Of a DNA stretch of 64,000 bases, positions 1 through 10,649 are shown piece after piece. Location of the stretch: positions 18,428,001 to 18,492,000 of the forward strand of contig JASXTE010000015.1 in the NCBI GenBank assembly GCA_030280995.1, read 5' to 3'. How positions within the stretch are numbered: the stretch's first letter is position 1; every line of letters starts with the position of its first letter. The notes beneath the pieces are model-generated. The model made no database searches. It saw only the letters and a list, made by a program, of their open reading frames with translations, and was not told the origin of the DNA. Both the position numbers and the translations under genes were made by a program. The DNA comes from Hemileia vastatrix (lineage: Eukaryota; Basidiomycota; Pucciniomycetes; Pucciniales; Zaghouaniaceae).

Positions 1-1636
1 CCTGTAAACTAGCCTTAAAGCAGGTTTGTATTTAACATGTGGAAATTCATACATAGTACCCTTCCATCATTAGAGCAGAATAAAATTTATGTAGTTTTAT
101 TTTTTTAATTTATAATAGTATTTTTATTTTTGGCTTTTTCATTAGTATAACTATATATTTTTTAACTTTTTTGTTTTTCATAACATAAGTTCAAAGCTGC
201 ACATCACTACTTCAAGATGAAACTCCATATAATGTAATCAATGAATGATATATTATAATGAATTTTACTAGAGACTTTTCAAAAATGGTGATTAAGAATA
301 CTTATTATAATTTTTTAAATTTTTATTATTATTCTGTCCCTTGAAAGGAGATGGCCATATCTCAATTTAATTAGTTTTTCATCAGAAAAATTTATTCTTG
401 ATCTAAATAAAATTGCATCACTATTAAATAGATCTTATTTTAAAATTTTACCAATTTTTTTATCTGAACATAGTTGAAAGTATGTATAAATTAAAGTGTT
501 TCCATATAGTCTTACTATTATCCCACCATTAATTTCACATTTAGATTTCATTATAATTGTAAAATAAGTTTTTCAATAATTTTAATAATACCTTAATATT
601 TAACAATTTAGTTACATAGTAGATTTTTTATCCTTTTTTTCATATGAGTCTTATTATATAAACACCACTTTTAGATTTTATCCATTTTGAAGTCTTATAA
701 TTTAAATTTTCATTTAAATACCCAAATTATATCAAAAAAATTCAAAAGTATATTTTTTAATGTACTCTTTTTGATAAACTTATCATTTCTTATAGGTTAT
801 TTTTCAAGTATTTATTGTAAAAAATTACCCCCTCATTTATGGTCTTTTATTGTTGTTAATTACATCCAGACAAAATAAGGATACTCTCATATTATATTGG
901 AGTGTTAAATTAAAAACTAAATACTAGGGGCTGGTATTAAATATGAAGTGGTTATAACCAAGTTGACCAATAATTAATGATTAAATGGCATTGTATATTA
1001 CAAATTTTATTGAGTGTATATAAAAAAAACACTCAAGAAATATATATAAGATATACATATAACAATTGAATATCAAAAATGAAGTACTTATCAACATGGT
1101 CTTTTTTTATGATTTTCAAATTTACCTAAAGAGACATTAATATTACCAATTCAAATTTTATATCATATACAACAATATTATTATTTCAATTTTAATTATT
1201 TTACAAAAAATTTGAGTTACAAAGTAATTTAATTCAGTATTTAATGAATTTCTCTGAAAAAGGTTTACAAAAATAGCAATAACCCCTCATAAAAAATAAT
1301 TTTTTTACTTACAATTTTCAGAGTATTTCTAGCCTTAAAATATTGGTATTCCTCTAACAAAAATATTTTTTAAATAAATTTAAATTTTTTTTCATTATTT
1401 ATTTACAAAATGACAAATTTATAATTTATTTTACTTTACTAAAAAATTTAGTTGAAAATTTAATTTTGGATTTCCAAAAAATTAACTTAAAAGTCAAAAT
1501 TTAAAAAACAAAATTATAAATATAATTATGAGAAAGGGGTAAATAAAATTTATAATATTCATATAAAAAAATTTCTGTTATTTTATGGTGTTTGAATTTT
1601 AAATTTAATGTATTAAAAAAATTATTATTAAATAAC
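1..1636. other. AT-rich non-coding stretch
   Basis: Very AT-rich sequence with many homopolymer runs and no reading frame that looks like protein. The only open stretch over 60 codons (687-878) is low-complexity Asn/Ile/Phe/Lys, as expected by chance at this base composition. I see no RNA gene or recognisable transposon boundary. It probably represents old, decayed repeat sequence. Confidence 0.6.
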
Positions 1637-1845
1637 TAAGCCAAGTGAAATTGGCTTGGGTTCTTGGTATCACTAGCACTTATTTTTTTTCTTATACTCA
1701 TGTTTTAATTTTTTTTTGTTTCGTTTTCTACCTTTCTCATTTATTATTATTATTTTTAATATTTTTAAGACCAAAGTTGTTTTCAAACAACTTATGTCAG
1801 CCAGGCTACTAGACTTACCCAGTGAAATAATTAATTATTTACTGG
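1637..1845. repeat. Cluster of three small inverted repeats
   Basis: Three hairpin-forming inverted repeats lie within 210 bp: AAGCCAA/TTGGCTT (1638-1644 with 1651-1657), AAGTTGTTT/AAACAACTT (1774-1782 with 1785-1793, 2-base loop) and a near-perfect AT-rich palindrome bounded by CCAGT/ACTGG (1819-1845). It looks like a small version of the larger hairpin chain at 2622-3312. Function unknown. Confidence 0.55.
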
Positions 1846-2621
1846 ATGAAGCCGCACCTTATCATTTTAATTATTATTTAATTATAAATTAGTTACATTA
1901 AAATTACTTATAATAAATTAACTAATTACAGAATGATAAAATTAAATGAATAATTAAAATTAAAATATAAAATTGTCCCTTGTATTTTTTCTCTAACACT
2001 AGCTCATTTGACAGGTTGGAAAAAAAAATTTATATTAAAAAATAGATTTTAAGTTAAAATAAGATTTTAATATTCAAATAATATTAAATATATAAAAAAA
2101 ATTCAAATTCCTTATTTAGAATTGACTTCTACAGTAAATATTAAATAAATTGATGTATTTCTGACATACTCTGTAAATACATCTTTTTGACGCCTTCTTT
2201 TTAGAAAAACTTTATTATTTGAAAATACTCCTTCTGGAATATTCTTTTCACTCTCTCATAATACCTGTATTTAGAATTTGATTGCCGTGCTTTGTCTCTC
2301 CTTTGCCTATATAAGGCCTCTCTTTTTGTTGTTTTTTAATCATTCCTTTACTACACCATTTTATTACAACAATAACCAATCAAAACTTATTTTTATATTC
2401 TATATCATTAGTACTTGCAATAGCGTAATTCTAATCTATAAATTATATCAATATTTTAATCCTACCTCTTTTAATTGAGTAAAATAATCATCCTTGAATT
2501 AAGAAATAAGTACCAATTTGTTGAGAACCCATTTAAATCCTTAAAATCCTCGTAGAGCTTCATACCAAATCTTCAAGACCAAACGCGTACCTTGACAACT
2601 TAGGTATAACTTGTCTCTCAC
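1846..2621. other. AT-rich non-coding stretch
   Basis: No gene, RNA or clear repeat seen. A 66-codon open stretch at 2278-2478 is hydrophobic low-complexity sequence without a recognisable family and is treated as chance. Confidence 0.5.
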
Positions 2622-3312
2622 TTCCCCACCAGATTGCACCTGGTGGGGAAAATTGCTTTCATTTTAGAAACCAAAGTCCCTTGCAGGGACTTTGGTTTCT
2701 CTGTGTGCAAAGCACAGCCAGAAAACAACTGGCTGTGCAATGCACTGCATGCAGCACATGCAACGCACATTGCTTCTGCAAGCAATGCCTGTTGCATGCA
2801 ATGTGCATTGCTGCTGCAAGCAATGCCTGTTGCATGCAATGTGCATTGCTGCTGCAAGCAATGCCTGTTGCATGCAACGTGCATTGCATGTGCTGCCCAT
2901 ATCTCATGCAGCTGATTTCAACTCAGCTGCATGAAATATGGAAGTGAGTGTGCAATGCACGTTTCATACAGTTTTTGCCACCTCCCAGCCTCTTAAATTG
3001 GCTGGGAGGGTGGCGAATGTAAAAACAAGAAGCCAAAGTCGCTTTTAGCGACTTTGGTTTCCTGAAAGCGAGACTTCCAGCCAAGGGAGGCTGGAAGTAC
3101 AAATTGAAATGTAAGGGACCCAAGCCAATTTCAAAGGCTTCCAAAAATCAGCCAGTAGAAATCTGGCTGAAATAAAAGTAATTTTTTTAATTAAAATACA
3201 TAAATAAATAAACATGTGTAAAAATAGTATATAAAACGCTTTGCAGATGGTTAGAAATGGCCTTCCATTGTTACACATAGAATCAAAATCAAATGTTGCT
3301 GAAAGCAACATT
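2622..3312. repeat. Chain of consecutive hairpins (inverted-repeat cluster)
   Basis: This GC-richer island in AT-rich DNA is built from back-to-back inverted repeats. Stems: 2622-2631 with 2641-2650 (10 bp); 2666-2681 with 2685-2700 (16 bp, 3-base loop); 2712-2721 with 2729-2738 (10 bp); the palindrome CTGCATGCAG at 2745-2754; the self-complementary 38-bp tandem repeats at 2767-2880; 2898-2915 with 2923-2940 (18 bp, one mismatch); 2977-2990 with 3000-3014 (one bulge); 3033-3043 with 3047-3057 (11 bp); 3073-3082 with 3089-3098 (10 bp); 3148-3155 with 3163-3170 (8 bp); 3292-3300 with 3304-3312 (9 bp). All were read directly. The open frames on both strands here are by-products of the repeats. 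It may be a non-autonomous foldback element or a structured transcript; no family is recognised. Confidence 0.75.
2767..2880. repeat. 38-bp tandem repeat, three copies, internally palindromic
   Basis: Three head-to-tail 38-bp copies (2767-2804, 2805-2842, 2843-2880) differ at only a few positions. Each contains GCATTGCT...AGCAATGC (8-bp stem) and the palindrome TTGCATGCAA, so every copy can fold alone or with its neighbours. It forms the centre of the hairpin chain. Confidence 0.8.
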
Positions 3313-4212
3313 GGTCATGTTTTGATATTTCGAGTTAAGTAAGATCAGGAAAAAGGTCAAGGCAAAAAGATTGCACAATTAAAAATATATCAATTTAATA
3401 TGGTGGGGAGGTTCATATTTTATAAATAGGTGGTGCACATTATAGTTCCTTTAAAAAATTGGAAAATGAAATAATTTTGAGGCAATGTAAATTTAAATGT
3501 GATGAGTGTATGTTTTTTAGCTACATGAAACATGGTAGCTAGAATTATGTGGTGTCAATTTTTTTTAGATGTGAATTTCAGCATTCCACAAATCTTCATC
3601 TGTACAACATGAAGCCAAGTAAATTCTAGCTGGAACTAGTATATTCATAGGAAAAAATGATCATGCTGCGTACAGTACCTTGGCAACATTATTCTTGGAA
3701 TTTAGATGAAGTTTATCATATGACTGGGAGAGCTGCATTTTTTTGAAAAAGAGATCAGTGAAAATTCATGATATCCACATCTTTTTGCCACCAAATTTAT
3801 TGTTCCTTTCTCTGTCTCACTTACCTTTTTCAAGAATTATTGGTCATATTTTTGCTTTATTAATTTGATTTATTGGTACTATTTTCTTTACCTTATCCGA
3901 TTACCAGTAAGCAAATTTTTCTTGATAATGCATTTCATATCATTTTGGTTTGTTACTCTTTATTACACTTTTGACAAGTTAATCAAATTATTCTAATTAT
4001 GAATTTATTTTTAATGTATCTTTTACTGTACCCTTTCAAATCATTATCAAAAAAATTCTTTTTCAGTTAACTTAAAGTTTTTTTATTTATTTGTCAATTT
4101 AATTTTCTTTATTCCTTATCAAAAATTTTCAATTTATTTATCTAACTATTTATTTTTTAAAAAAGCGATTATAAAATAAACTTTATAATTTATTTTGATC
4201 AATCAGCTACAA
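3313..4212. other. AT-rich stretch, nothing recognised
   Basis: No open frame, repeat or RNA gene that I can support. It ends just upstream of the tentative first exon of the Tet-like oxygenase remnant. Confidence 0.5.
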
Positions 4213-5423
4213 ATGGAAGAAGATTTTATAGACACGTAAGTTCATTTCTTTCTTATCATTTTTCTAAATTTCTTAAATACTATCTCAACCATTATATTAT
4301 TAATATGAAAAGTAAAACATCATCTCGTACTTGCTAAAAGCATACAGGATAATGTTTTGCTTTTCATAATAATAATTAGAATGATTGTACTTTACCTTTA
4401 ATTTATTGATTTTTAAGTTGTTTCAAAGTCTTGTACTTGCTGAAAGCATACAGGAAAATGCTACAATTTAAAAATTAATAATTTATTGAAGTATAAGATT
4501 CTAAGTCAATATATTGGTCAGAGCAAGATTTCTCATTTTATATATGTGGATATAATAAATCTGTAAATTTTTTAATTTTACTAGTGTATTGGAGTTATAC
4601 TTTCATTATATTATTAATATTAAGTGTAGAGATAAATCTCGTACTTGCTGAATGCATACAGGATAAAGCTATACACTTTATATGTATAATTTAATAAAGT
4701 ATACCTTTGAAAGACTTTCTTAATATTTGAAATAAAGAAAAAGTATATGAATTTATAAATATGTAGATATAATAATTTTATATTTCTAATATTGAAGATA
4801 TGATAAAGTTAAAGGTATAATTGACTGATTATTGAAATTATGTAACTATTTTCTAATTTTTAATTTTTTTCTATTTTAAATCAAAATTGAATTCTCTTAG
4901 GATTAAATCATCAATGAGTAACAATTTGAAAAAAAAAACGGCCAGGGAAGAACTCTAACAATAGGTGGGCAAAAGACATTGCTACTGGAATGAAACTTGT
5001 AAATGCTCTTGGAATGGATACAAACTGGAAGAAGCCACATTTATATGCACAATATTATGAAAAAAAGATGAAAGATTGCAATAATTATTACAATTTTTTT
5101 CCTGGTTGTAGTATTTATAAACCAAAAGGTGTCTAAATACCTAGTGTTCTTGTGCAGACTTTTGAAATTCATGAGCTCAAAGAACTAGATATGTTAGAAG
5201 CTACAGTGAAATGCATTAAGGATCTTTCTTACTGTAAACATGAAATTACAAATAATGGTTAACATCAAAGAGCTGGTGGTTTTTGAAAAATGTTTGGTGG
5301 TGGATTTATTTTAGATAGGAAGAAATCTTTATATATTTGTAAGTAACACTTTTTTAATTTAAATACTGAATTTTTGAATGCTTTTACTTGCAGATGAATA
5401 CACAGATAATATTGTATGCACAG
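4213..5423 (+). pseudogene. Tet-like 2OG-Fe(II) oxygenase remnant, 5' part
   Basis: This is the first piece of one gene that continues at 18350-18510 and 19664-20209. A tentative exon 1 (4213-4235) ends in GTAAGT. The acceptor TTCTCTTAG at 4900 gives an in-phase join but an unusually long intron for a fungus (665 bp). Exon 2 (4901-5338) encodes a readable protein (NNRWAKDIATG, then NWKKPHLYAQYYEKK). It contains a frame slip in a run of ten A near 4930, stops at about 5134 and 5262, and TGA at 5284. A good 55-bp intron (5339-5393, GTAAGT...TTGCAG) precedes exon 3, which is cut at 5423 by retrotransposon A. The fold assignment rests on the 3' part, where the iron-binding motif lies. Non-functional. 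Confidence 0.6.
4324..4665 (+). repeat. Three dispersed copies of a 28-bp motif
   Basis: A motif reading CTCGTACTTGCTGAAAGCAT followed by ACAGGATA occurs at 4324-4351, 4430-4457 and 4638-4665 with few differences. Spacings of 106 and 208 bp (about 1x and 2x) suggest a decayed tandem array of a ~105-bp unit. The first and third copies also share an upstream block (CATTATATTATTAATAT). It lies inside the proposed long first intron of the oxygenase remnant, which it may have lengthened. Confidence 0.6.
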
Positions 5424-6511
5424 TGTAGACAATCCTATAGTACTAGCTATAGACCTTGACCAAGGGAGTTGGAGAAAAACCAGAGAGAAAATCCCCTGTC
5501 CCTTTAGAAAATAGAGTGAGATTTACTTGCTAAAGTAAGTTGGTTCCTGTTTGCTAAAGCCCCTTTTTCAACACACTTCACTTCTTGAAGAGCCAAGAAA
5601 GTAGTCCACAGACAGACTACCAGACCAAAGAACTGAAATGTAGACCAGTGTCCACACCAGAGAAAGCAAAGATACTTGATGTAGGCTGCAAATCCACACC
5701 AGAGACAGCAATAATACTTGATATAGCTTGCAAGACTACACCAGATAAAACAGTTGCAAAAGTTGAGTTAAATGAAGAACTAACCTTGCAACAAACACAG
5801 CCAATTGTGGCCAAAAACAGTGAAAACTGAGTGAGGAACAATGATATCACCTGCGGATGGTTGTATGATAATTAAGGTTGCCCCAAACTGTCTTATACAC
5901 TATGTACACACAGACCACTATCTAAAAGCCCATGCACACCCACAAATTTGGCGCCTGTACCCGCCAAATTGAATAAAAACCCTCCAGAAGCGCTCCCCAA
6001 CCTTCTAAAATAGAGGCAGGCGGGCTGTCCGATGTCGGAGGCGCCGCCTGAAGCGGCCCGGCCTCCCTGAAGCCAGAAAACCTATAAAAACACCTAATCT
6101 ACTTAGAAAAATTAGCTACAACTACTAAAACCTTTAAAACACAGAATTTCACTATAACAACATTGAGACAAGAAATATAGAGCTAAATTAGCCCTATCCA
6201 ATGGTACTAAGTACTTAACCCTAAGACTTAAGGTTATCCCGTAAAACACAAAAAAAAAATTAAACAGCTATCTTTTTAAATGAAAAATGAGGAAATGAAC
6301 CCTTAAAATTAGAATATGAAAAATGTCTACAAGACATGAAATATGGAGAAAAGCCGGGGCTATCCAATGGTAGTACCCACATACCTGCAGACCCAATATC
6401 CATGGAATAAAACCAGAAAAGTACCCAATTCCTCAACAGATGTCAATTGAGACATGCACAAACAGCACCAAATCACACAACAAAGGCCCCTTCCAATGTT
6501 GGAAGAACACA
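5424..6511 (-). repeat. 3' LTR of element A
   Basis: A 1088-bp direct repeat of 17281-18349. On the plus strand it begins TGTAGACAATCC and ends GGAAGAACACA, so on the element's own strand it runs TGTG...CTACA. It contains a GC-rich block near 5990-6060 that is conserved in the LTR of element D. A polypurine tract abuts it on the inside. Confidence 0.9.
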
Positions 6512-6521
6512 TCCTCCCTCC
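6512..6521 (-). other. Polypurine tract of element A
   Basis: The minus strand reads GGAGGGAGGA directly before the 3' LTR, the usual plus-strand DNA priming site of LTR retrotransposons. The same ten bases precede the 3' LTR of element F (61438-61447). Confidence 0.8.
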
Positions 6522-6559
6522 AATTAAGAATTTCCACATTCTTTCTTCATCAAACCACC

Positions 6560-7201
6560 ATGTTCAACCTTCTTCCAAAATCTGCCTCTGAAATGGGTTC
6601 TTGCCAATACTGCATTGACAATAATCTAATCTGCACCATCACACCTCCTGTCCATCCATACAGAACGTCCTGTAATGTCTCCCAATCTAGAAAGAAGTCC
6701 TGCTACCTACCTGGTCCATTATCTTCTGCAACAGCTTCATCTCCACCTCAACCTGGTCCATCTTCTACCAGAACAAAAAGATATAGGCCATCCATTTTGA
6801 TACCCAGATTAATCAAAAAGCTTCACCCTTCCCAGAAGAGTGGCACAACCCATAAAACAACAAGTTCCACTATCCCTGGTCCATCTGATGGTAAAAACTT
6901 CCATTCCTTCTTTCCACTTTATAAAACTGATGACTTCTCAGTTCCTCCATCTTCTGACAGTAATGATAACAATGTAGGATCCATTGCACCACCAAAACCA
7001 AACTAATTTCCCACAATTAAGGCTAAGTTCCAACAACACACATCTCAACAGAAACACCTTCTGCTAAACTACTTCCAATCCACTCCTGCTAGAGATCCCC
7101 AGGACATTGAGAACAGAAGACACCTCATTCACCAGTTCAAGGCTAATTCTGAACACTTCATTTCATCTCTTGATTCCCTCTGTAATTCCACTAGTACTTG
7201 A
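6560..7201 (+). CDS. Antisense accessory frame 1 of element A, Zn2Cys6-like N-terminus
   Basis: Lies between pol and the 3' LTR of element A, on the strand opposite to gag-pol. From the ATG at 6560 the protein has a cysteine cluster early on: CX2CX6C (CQYCIDNNLIC), 12 residues, then CX2[S]X6C (CNVSQSRKKSC) with basic residues before the last Cys. This is the layout of a fungal Zn(II)2Cys6 cluster with one Cys replaced by Ser. A long Ser/Pro/Thr-rich, probably disordered segment follows to a stop at 7004. The same frame continues past it with a helical-looking stretch (TIKAKFQQHTSQQKHLLLNYF) to about 7201. Antisense accessory genes are known from some LTR elements, but I do not recognise this protein. 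It could be a captured regulator gene or a control protein of the element. Real coding origin is likely; present function is doubtful. Confidence 0.5.
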
Positions 7202-7261
7202 GTTTGATTCAGAAAAGAAAAATTTACCACACCCTCTATAGGATGTAACCACAAACACACC

Positions 7262-7690
7262 TCAGTTTTAAGTCTTGGGGGACCATCCTCATTTTATAGT
7301 CTTGGGGGACTCAAAAACCTTCAGTTTAAAGTCTTGGGGGACTCAAAAACCTAAATCATAAACCCAGAACCAGAGATCAACCACATTAAGACACAGAGAA
7401 AAAACTAACATTCTGGGGTAATTTTGAATAGAGCTGCCAGCCTATCAATTACCCCCAAACTTGCCTTTGCTAAATTCAGAGGTTCCCCCTGTGGATACCC
7501 TCTGCCAATCTTTCAAGCTATTCCAACAACAAAAATCATTCCTCAGTTTATAGTCTTGGGGGACTAAACCATCAAACAATCCTCAGTTTGAAGTCTTGGG
7601 GGACTAACAAAGTGTTCAGTTTAAAGTCTTGCAGGACTAATCTTGATAAAGTCTTGAAACCAGCCAGTTTAAAGTCTTGGAGGACTTCAG
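7262..7690. repeat. Seven copies of an AGTC-N6-GACT motif flanking a hairpin
   Basis: A 22-bp motif (plus strand CAGTTTAAAGTCTTGGGGGA plus CT) occurs three times at 7262-7345 and four times at 7543-7690. The AGTC and GACT ends are self-complementary, while the six bases between vary. It recurs at about 10120, 10382, 61909, 62201 and 62701 in the 3' regions of elements A and F. The copies here fill the gap between the two antisense frames. Confidence 0.8.
7415..7455 (-). ncRNA. Conserved GGGGTAATT hairpin module (copy A1)
   Basis: GGGGTAATT (7415-7423) pairs with AATTACCCC (7447-7455), followed on the plus strand by a conserved tail CCCAAACTTGCC. Four more copies of this ~95-bp module exist (10215-10256, 10475-10516, 62000-62040, 62798-62838). 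It probably acts as RNA structure in the element's transcript; its role is unknown. Confidence 0.55.
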
Positions 7691-7837
7691 AGTTTTGCAT
7701 AAAATAGAGGCAGCCAATTTCATACAGAACACACCTACAGCCAAACTTCTGAACTTCCACCTTCACTTCATCATCTACCCATCACTGACAAAAATCTCCT
7801 CCTTATCTCTTTCCATCATCTTTTCTCACCACAGATC

Positions 7838-9244
7838 ATGGCTGGATCCCCTGATGTTGACCCCTCTACTCTTCCTTGCTTCACTGCTCCCAAGGCCTAT
7901 GCCTGCCAACAGTGCATCCACATGTGCAGACCTTGCAAATTCACTCTTTCAACTCCTGAAGCCAAACTCTACAACAGGGCTTGTGATTCTTGCTACTCCA
8001 AAAAGAAGAAATGTGACAGAGATTCCAACTAACCTATTCCTCCTCCTTCACCTTCTCATAAATACCTTTCCATATCCTCTACCAGATCCCCAGAGCTTGG
8101 TCCATCCTCTTCCTCTTTATCCTCAGCGCCATCCAGAAGATCCAGGAACTTAGCTTCCAGAACACTTCCCAAAAGACCAGCCTTAGCTTCCAAGAAACAG
8201 CTTTTATCTCTGCTAAATTAGCTCCTAGGCTTCTAAACCGCGTTCAGGCAGCCCCCCTGCCTCACTAGACAGAGAAAATCAGGCTCAAAACCTCCAAAAA
8301 CAACTATAAAACAGCCAAATTCATCTAATCAGCAAAAGAAACTCCACACAATTACCTCCCACTGCTCCCAGAGCAATTCAGAAAACCCTTCCAAGGTCCA
8401 AAAACTCAAAAATTTCCCAAACTTCTAGGAGACCTGCTAGAGGACCCCAGGAAGAAACCAGAGCACCCAATACTGCACCAAAGCAACAACTTTGTCCTCA
8501 GTTAAGACAAAAAAACTACACCTCTCTGTCCACCAACTATTCTTCTGACAGTTCCATTCCTTCAAAATCTTATCCAGAAGAGATCAATCCGCTTCCAAGT
8601 CACCCTCTCCTGCTACATCTAAAAACAACCCTGGTACTCAATCAACAGCACCTCATCAAAATGAATCAAGCAGAAATATTAACAACAGCAACAGAAGACC
8701 TGCTTCTCCAACTAGGCCCCAGGAACATCAGTCTCCTAGTTCACCTTCTCCAAACCTTTCAGAGGAAGACCAAGAGAATCCATATCTTTCACTGATTGAT
8801 CCACCTACTATGACCATTCCAAAATCTTCAGAAGTCCAAATTCGGGCTGCTTGCAAATTTGATGAGCTTCCAATCTGGAAGTACCACATTAATTCATCCA
8901 ATTTCTTCAACAAAAATAATTACTGATCCAATTCTTCTTGTCTAGATGGCACCCCTTCTCCTAAATCTACTATTGGAGTTGGCCAACCTCTAGAAACTTC
9001 TTTGACCCTGGATTATGGAGACATGAAACAACACCTCAGCACCATGTGTTCAAACATGCTAAAAGCCTTTGCCTTCCATGGAATTTTTAATGACTTTGAA
9101 AAATCCCTGAGAAAGCGCCTGTTGGACAACCACTGGAAGACGTCTAGGATCATTAAGCACACCTTCCAGCACTCCATTCCTGCCTCTTCTTCCTCCTCCT
9201 CTGAACTTCCCTCTAATCCAATTCCTGCCCATTACAATCCATAA
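7838..9244 (+). pseudogene. Antisense accessory frame 2 of element A, Zn2Cys6-like protein
   Basis: A second antisense gene-like region. From the ATG at 7838 the first 64 codons carry an exact CX2CX6C...CX2CX6C arrangement (CQQCIHMCRPC, 15 residues, CDSCYSKKKKC) ending in KKKKCDRD, typical of fungal Zn2Cys6 DNA-binding clusters. The frame stops at 8030 but continues without shift as a Ser/Pro/Arg-rich segment to about 8219. After frameshifts, a C-terminal region (about 8600-9244) holds a readable conserved-looking block (IRAACKFDELPIWKYHINSS, then LRKRLLDNHWKTSRIIKHT). The overall plan is like frame 1: zinc cluster, disordered linker, helical C-terminus. It may have acted as a DNA- or RNA-binding regulator of the element; this is inference. 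No copy is visible in the 3' region of element F. Confidence 0.5.
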
Positions 9245-9428
9245 AATCTCTCCAGCAGGATGCACTTCAAAGAGCACAGTGCTTCCCACAACCACAACAA
9301 AAAACAAAAATGACAACATAATCCGGACCAGCCTCCAGAAGCTTCATCATCCAGACAATGAGCTCCTGTAAAAAGATTAGAAACATAATAATAAATAAAT
9401 AATAAAAAACAATTAATAACTTTAAATT

Positions 9429-9431
9429 CTA

Positions 9432-9487
<56 letters not shown>
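9429..9487. repeat. (TA)n microsatellite
   Basis: About 58 bp of nearly uninterrupted TA dinucleotides inside the 3' region of element A. Confidence 0.9.
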
Positions 9488-9491
<4 letters not shown>

Positions 9492-9589
9492 TATCTGCTA
9501 ATATACTAAAATAAAAAATTGATAAATAAAATAAAATAAAAATAAATGAAATAAAATAAAAGATAAACAATAATACAAATGGTATCCCC

Positions 9590-10565
9590 CCAGCCAATAG
9601 ATGAGATGATCCCCTGATACTTTGCCCACATCCAAGTGCACCTTGATGTGGATACACCTTAAAAAAGTTAAATAATTTGAAATAAAAAACATAAATTAAG
9701 GGTAATAATGAGAATAAAAAAATAAAAAATGAAATTATTGAAAATAAAAATAAAATAAACTAAAATGATAAAATAGCATTGCACTGCCAATTGATGAGCC
9801 TTTCCCCACCAATGCTTGCCCACATCCAGGTGACCCTAATGTGGTAACACCCTATTTTTTAAATTTTATAATTTTAACAACCCCCATAAAAAATTAAAAG
9901 AAAAAAAGAGAAAAAAGAAAATAATCTAAAACTACTATCTAGCAAAAACATAACTACAAAATCAAAGACAGTCAAGCTCGATAGATGGTCCAGTAAGAGA
10001 AAGTCCCATCCATAGAAATGATCACTGGGTGGGCTCCCTCCAAGAAGTAAAAATGATGTGAGACCACCAGTGAACCACCGCCAATCTGAAAGAACCAAAG
10101 ATAAAGAAGCCAGTCCCAAACCAGTTTAAAGTCATAGTGGACATGAAACATGAATAATAAACAACAGAACTAGAATTCAACTGGGACAAACAGAAGACTT
10201 GAGACAGACATTCTGGGGTAACTGTTCTACAGATCAGCCAGCTCATCAGTTACCCCCACACTTGCCCGAATAAAATCTAGAAGCCCCCCCTGGGTGCCTT
10301 CTAACAAAAACACAACATTCAACACAATAAACCAAAACCAATAAGAATGAAGAGTCCAGCACATGAAAACCAAAGGAAATTCCAGTTTAAAGTCATAGAG
10401 GACTAAAACCTGTAAAAAGAAACTAATACTAGGGTTCAACCAAATTAAGAGAAAGGGTTGGAAACAGACAATCTGGGGTAACTGTTGATAGTGCAGCCAG
10501 CCTATCAGTCACCCCCACACTTGCAAAAATAAAATCTAGAAGCCACACCCTTGGGTACCCTCTAA
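9590..10565 (-). ncRNA. Hairpin-module array in the 3' region of element A
   Basis: From left to right on the plus strand: hairpin H2 at 9626-9651 (CCACATCCAAG with CTTGATGTGG, one bulge) and a diverged second copy at 9819-9845; H3 at 10023-10072 (CACTGGGTGG with CCACCAGTG); AGTC-type motif at about 10120; GGGGTAACTG/CAGTTACCCC at 10215-10256 (perfect 10 bp); AGTC motif at 10382; GGGGTAACTG/CAGTCACCCC at 10475-10516. The order H2-H3-AGTC-GGGGTAA next to integrase is repeated in element F (62300-62840). No protein-coding potential is seen. These may be packaging, stability or replication signals of the element RNA. Confidence 0.6.
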
Positions 10566-10649
10566 CAAAAATTTCCAACACAAAAGTTGCTCTGCAACAC
10601 CAAAATCCAAAATTTAAAGAACGTTCCATAGTTTATCCTCATTGCAGAG

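Noticed and set aside
2618..2947. Overlapping Cys/His-rich open frames on both strands
   Set aside because: They arise from the palindromic tandem repeats; similar frames occur on both strands and there is no start context or family resemblance.
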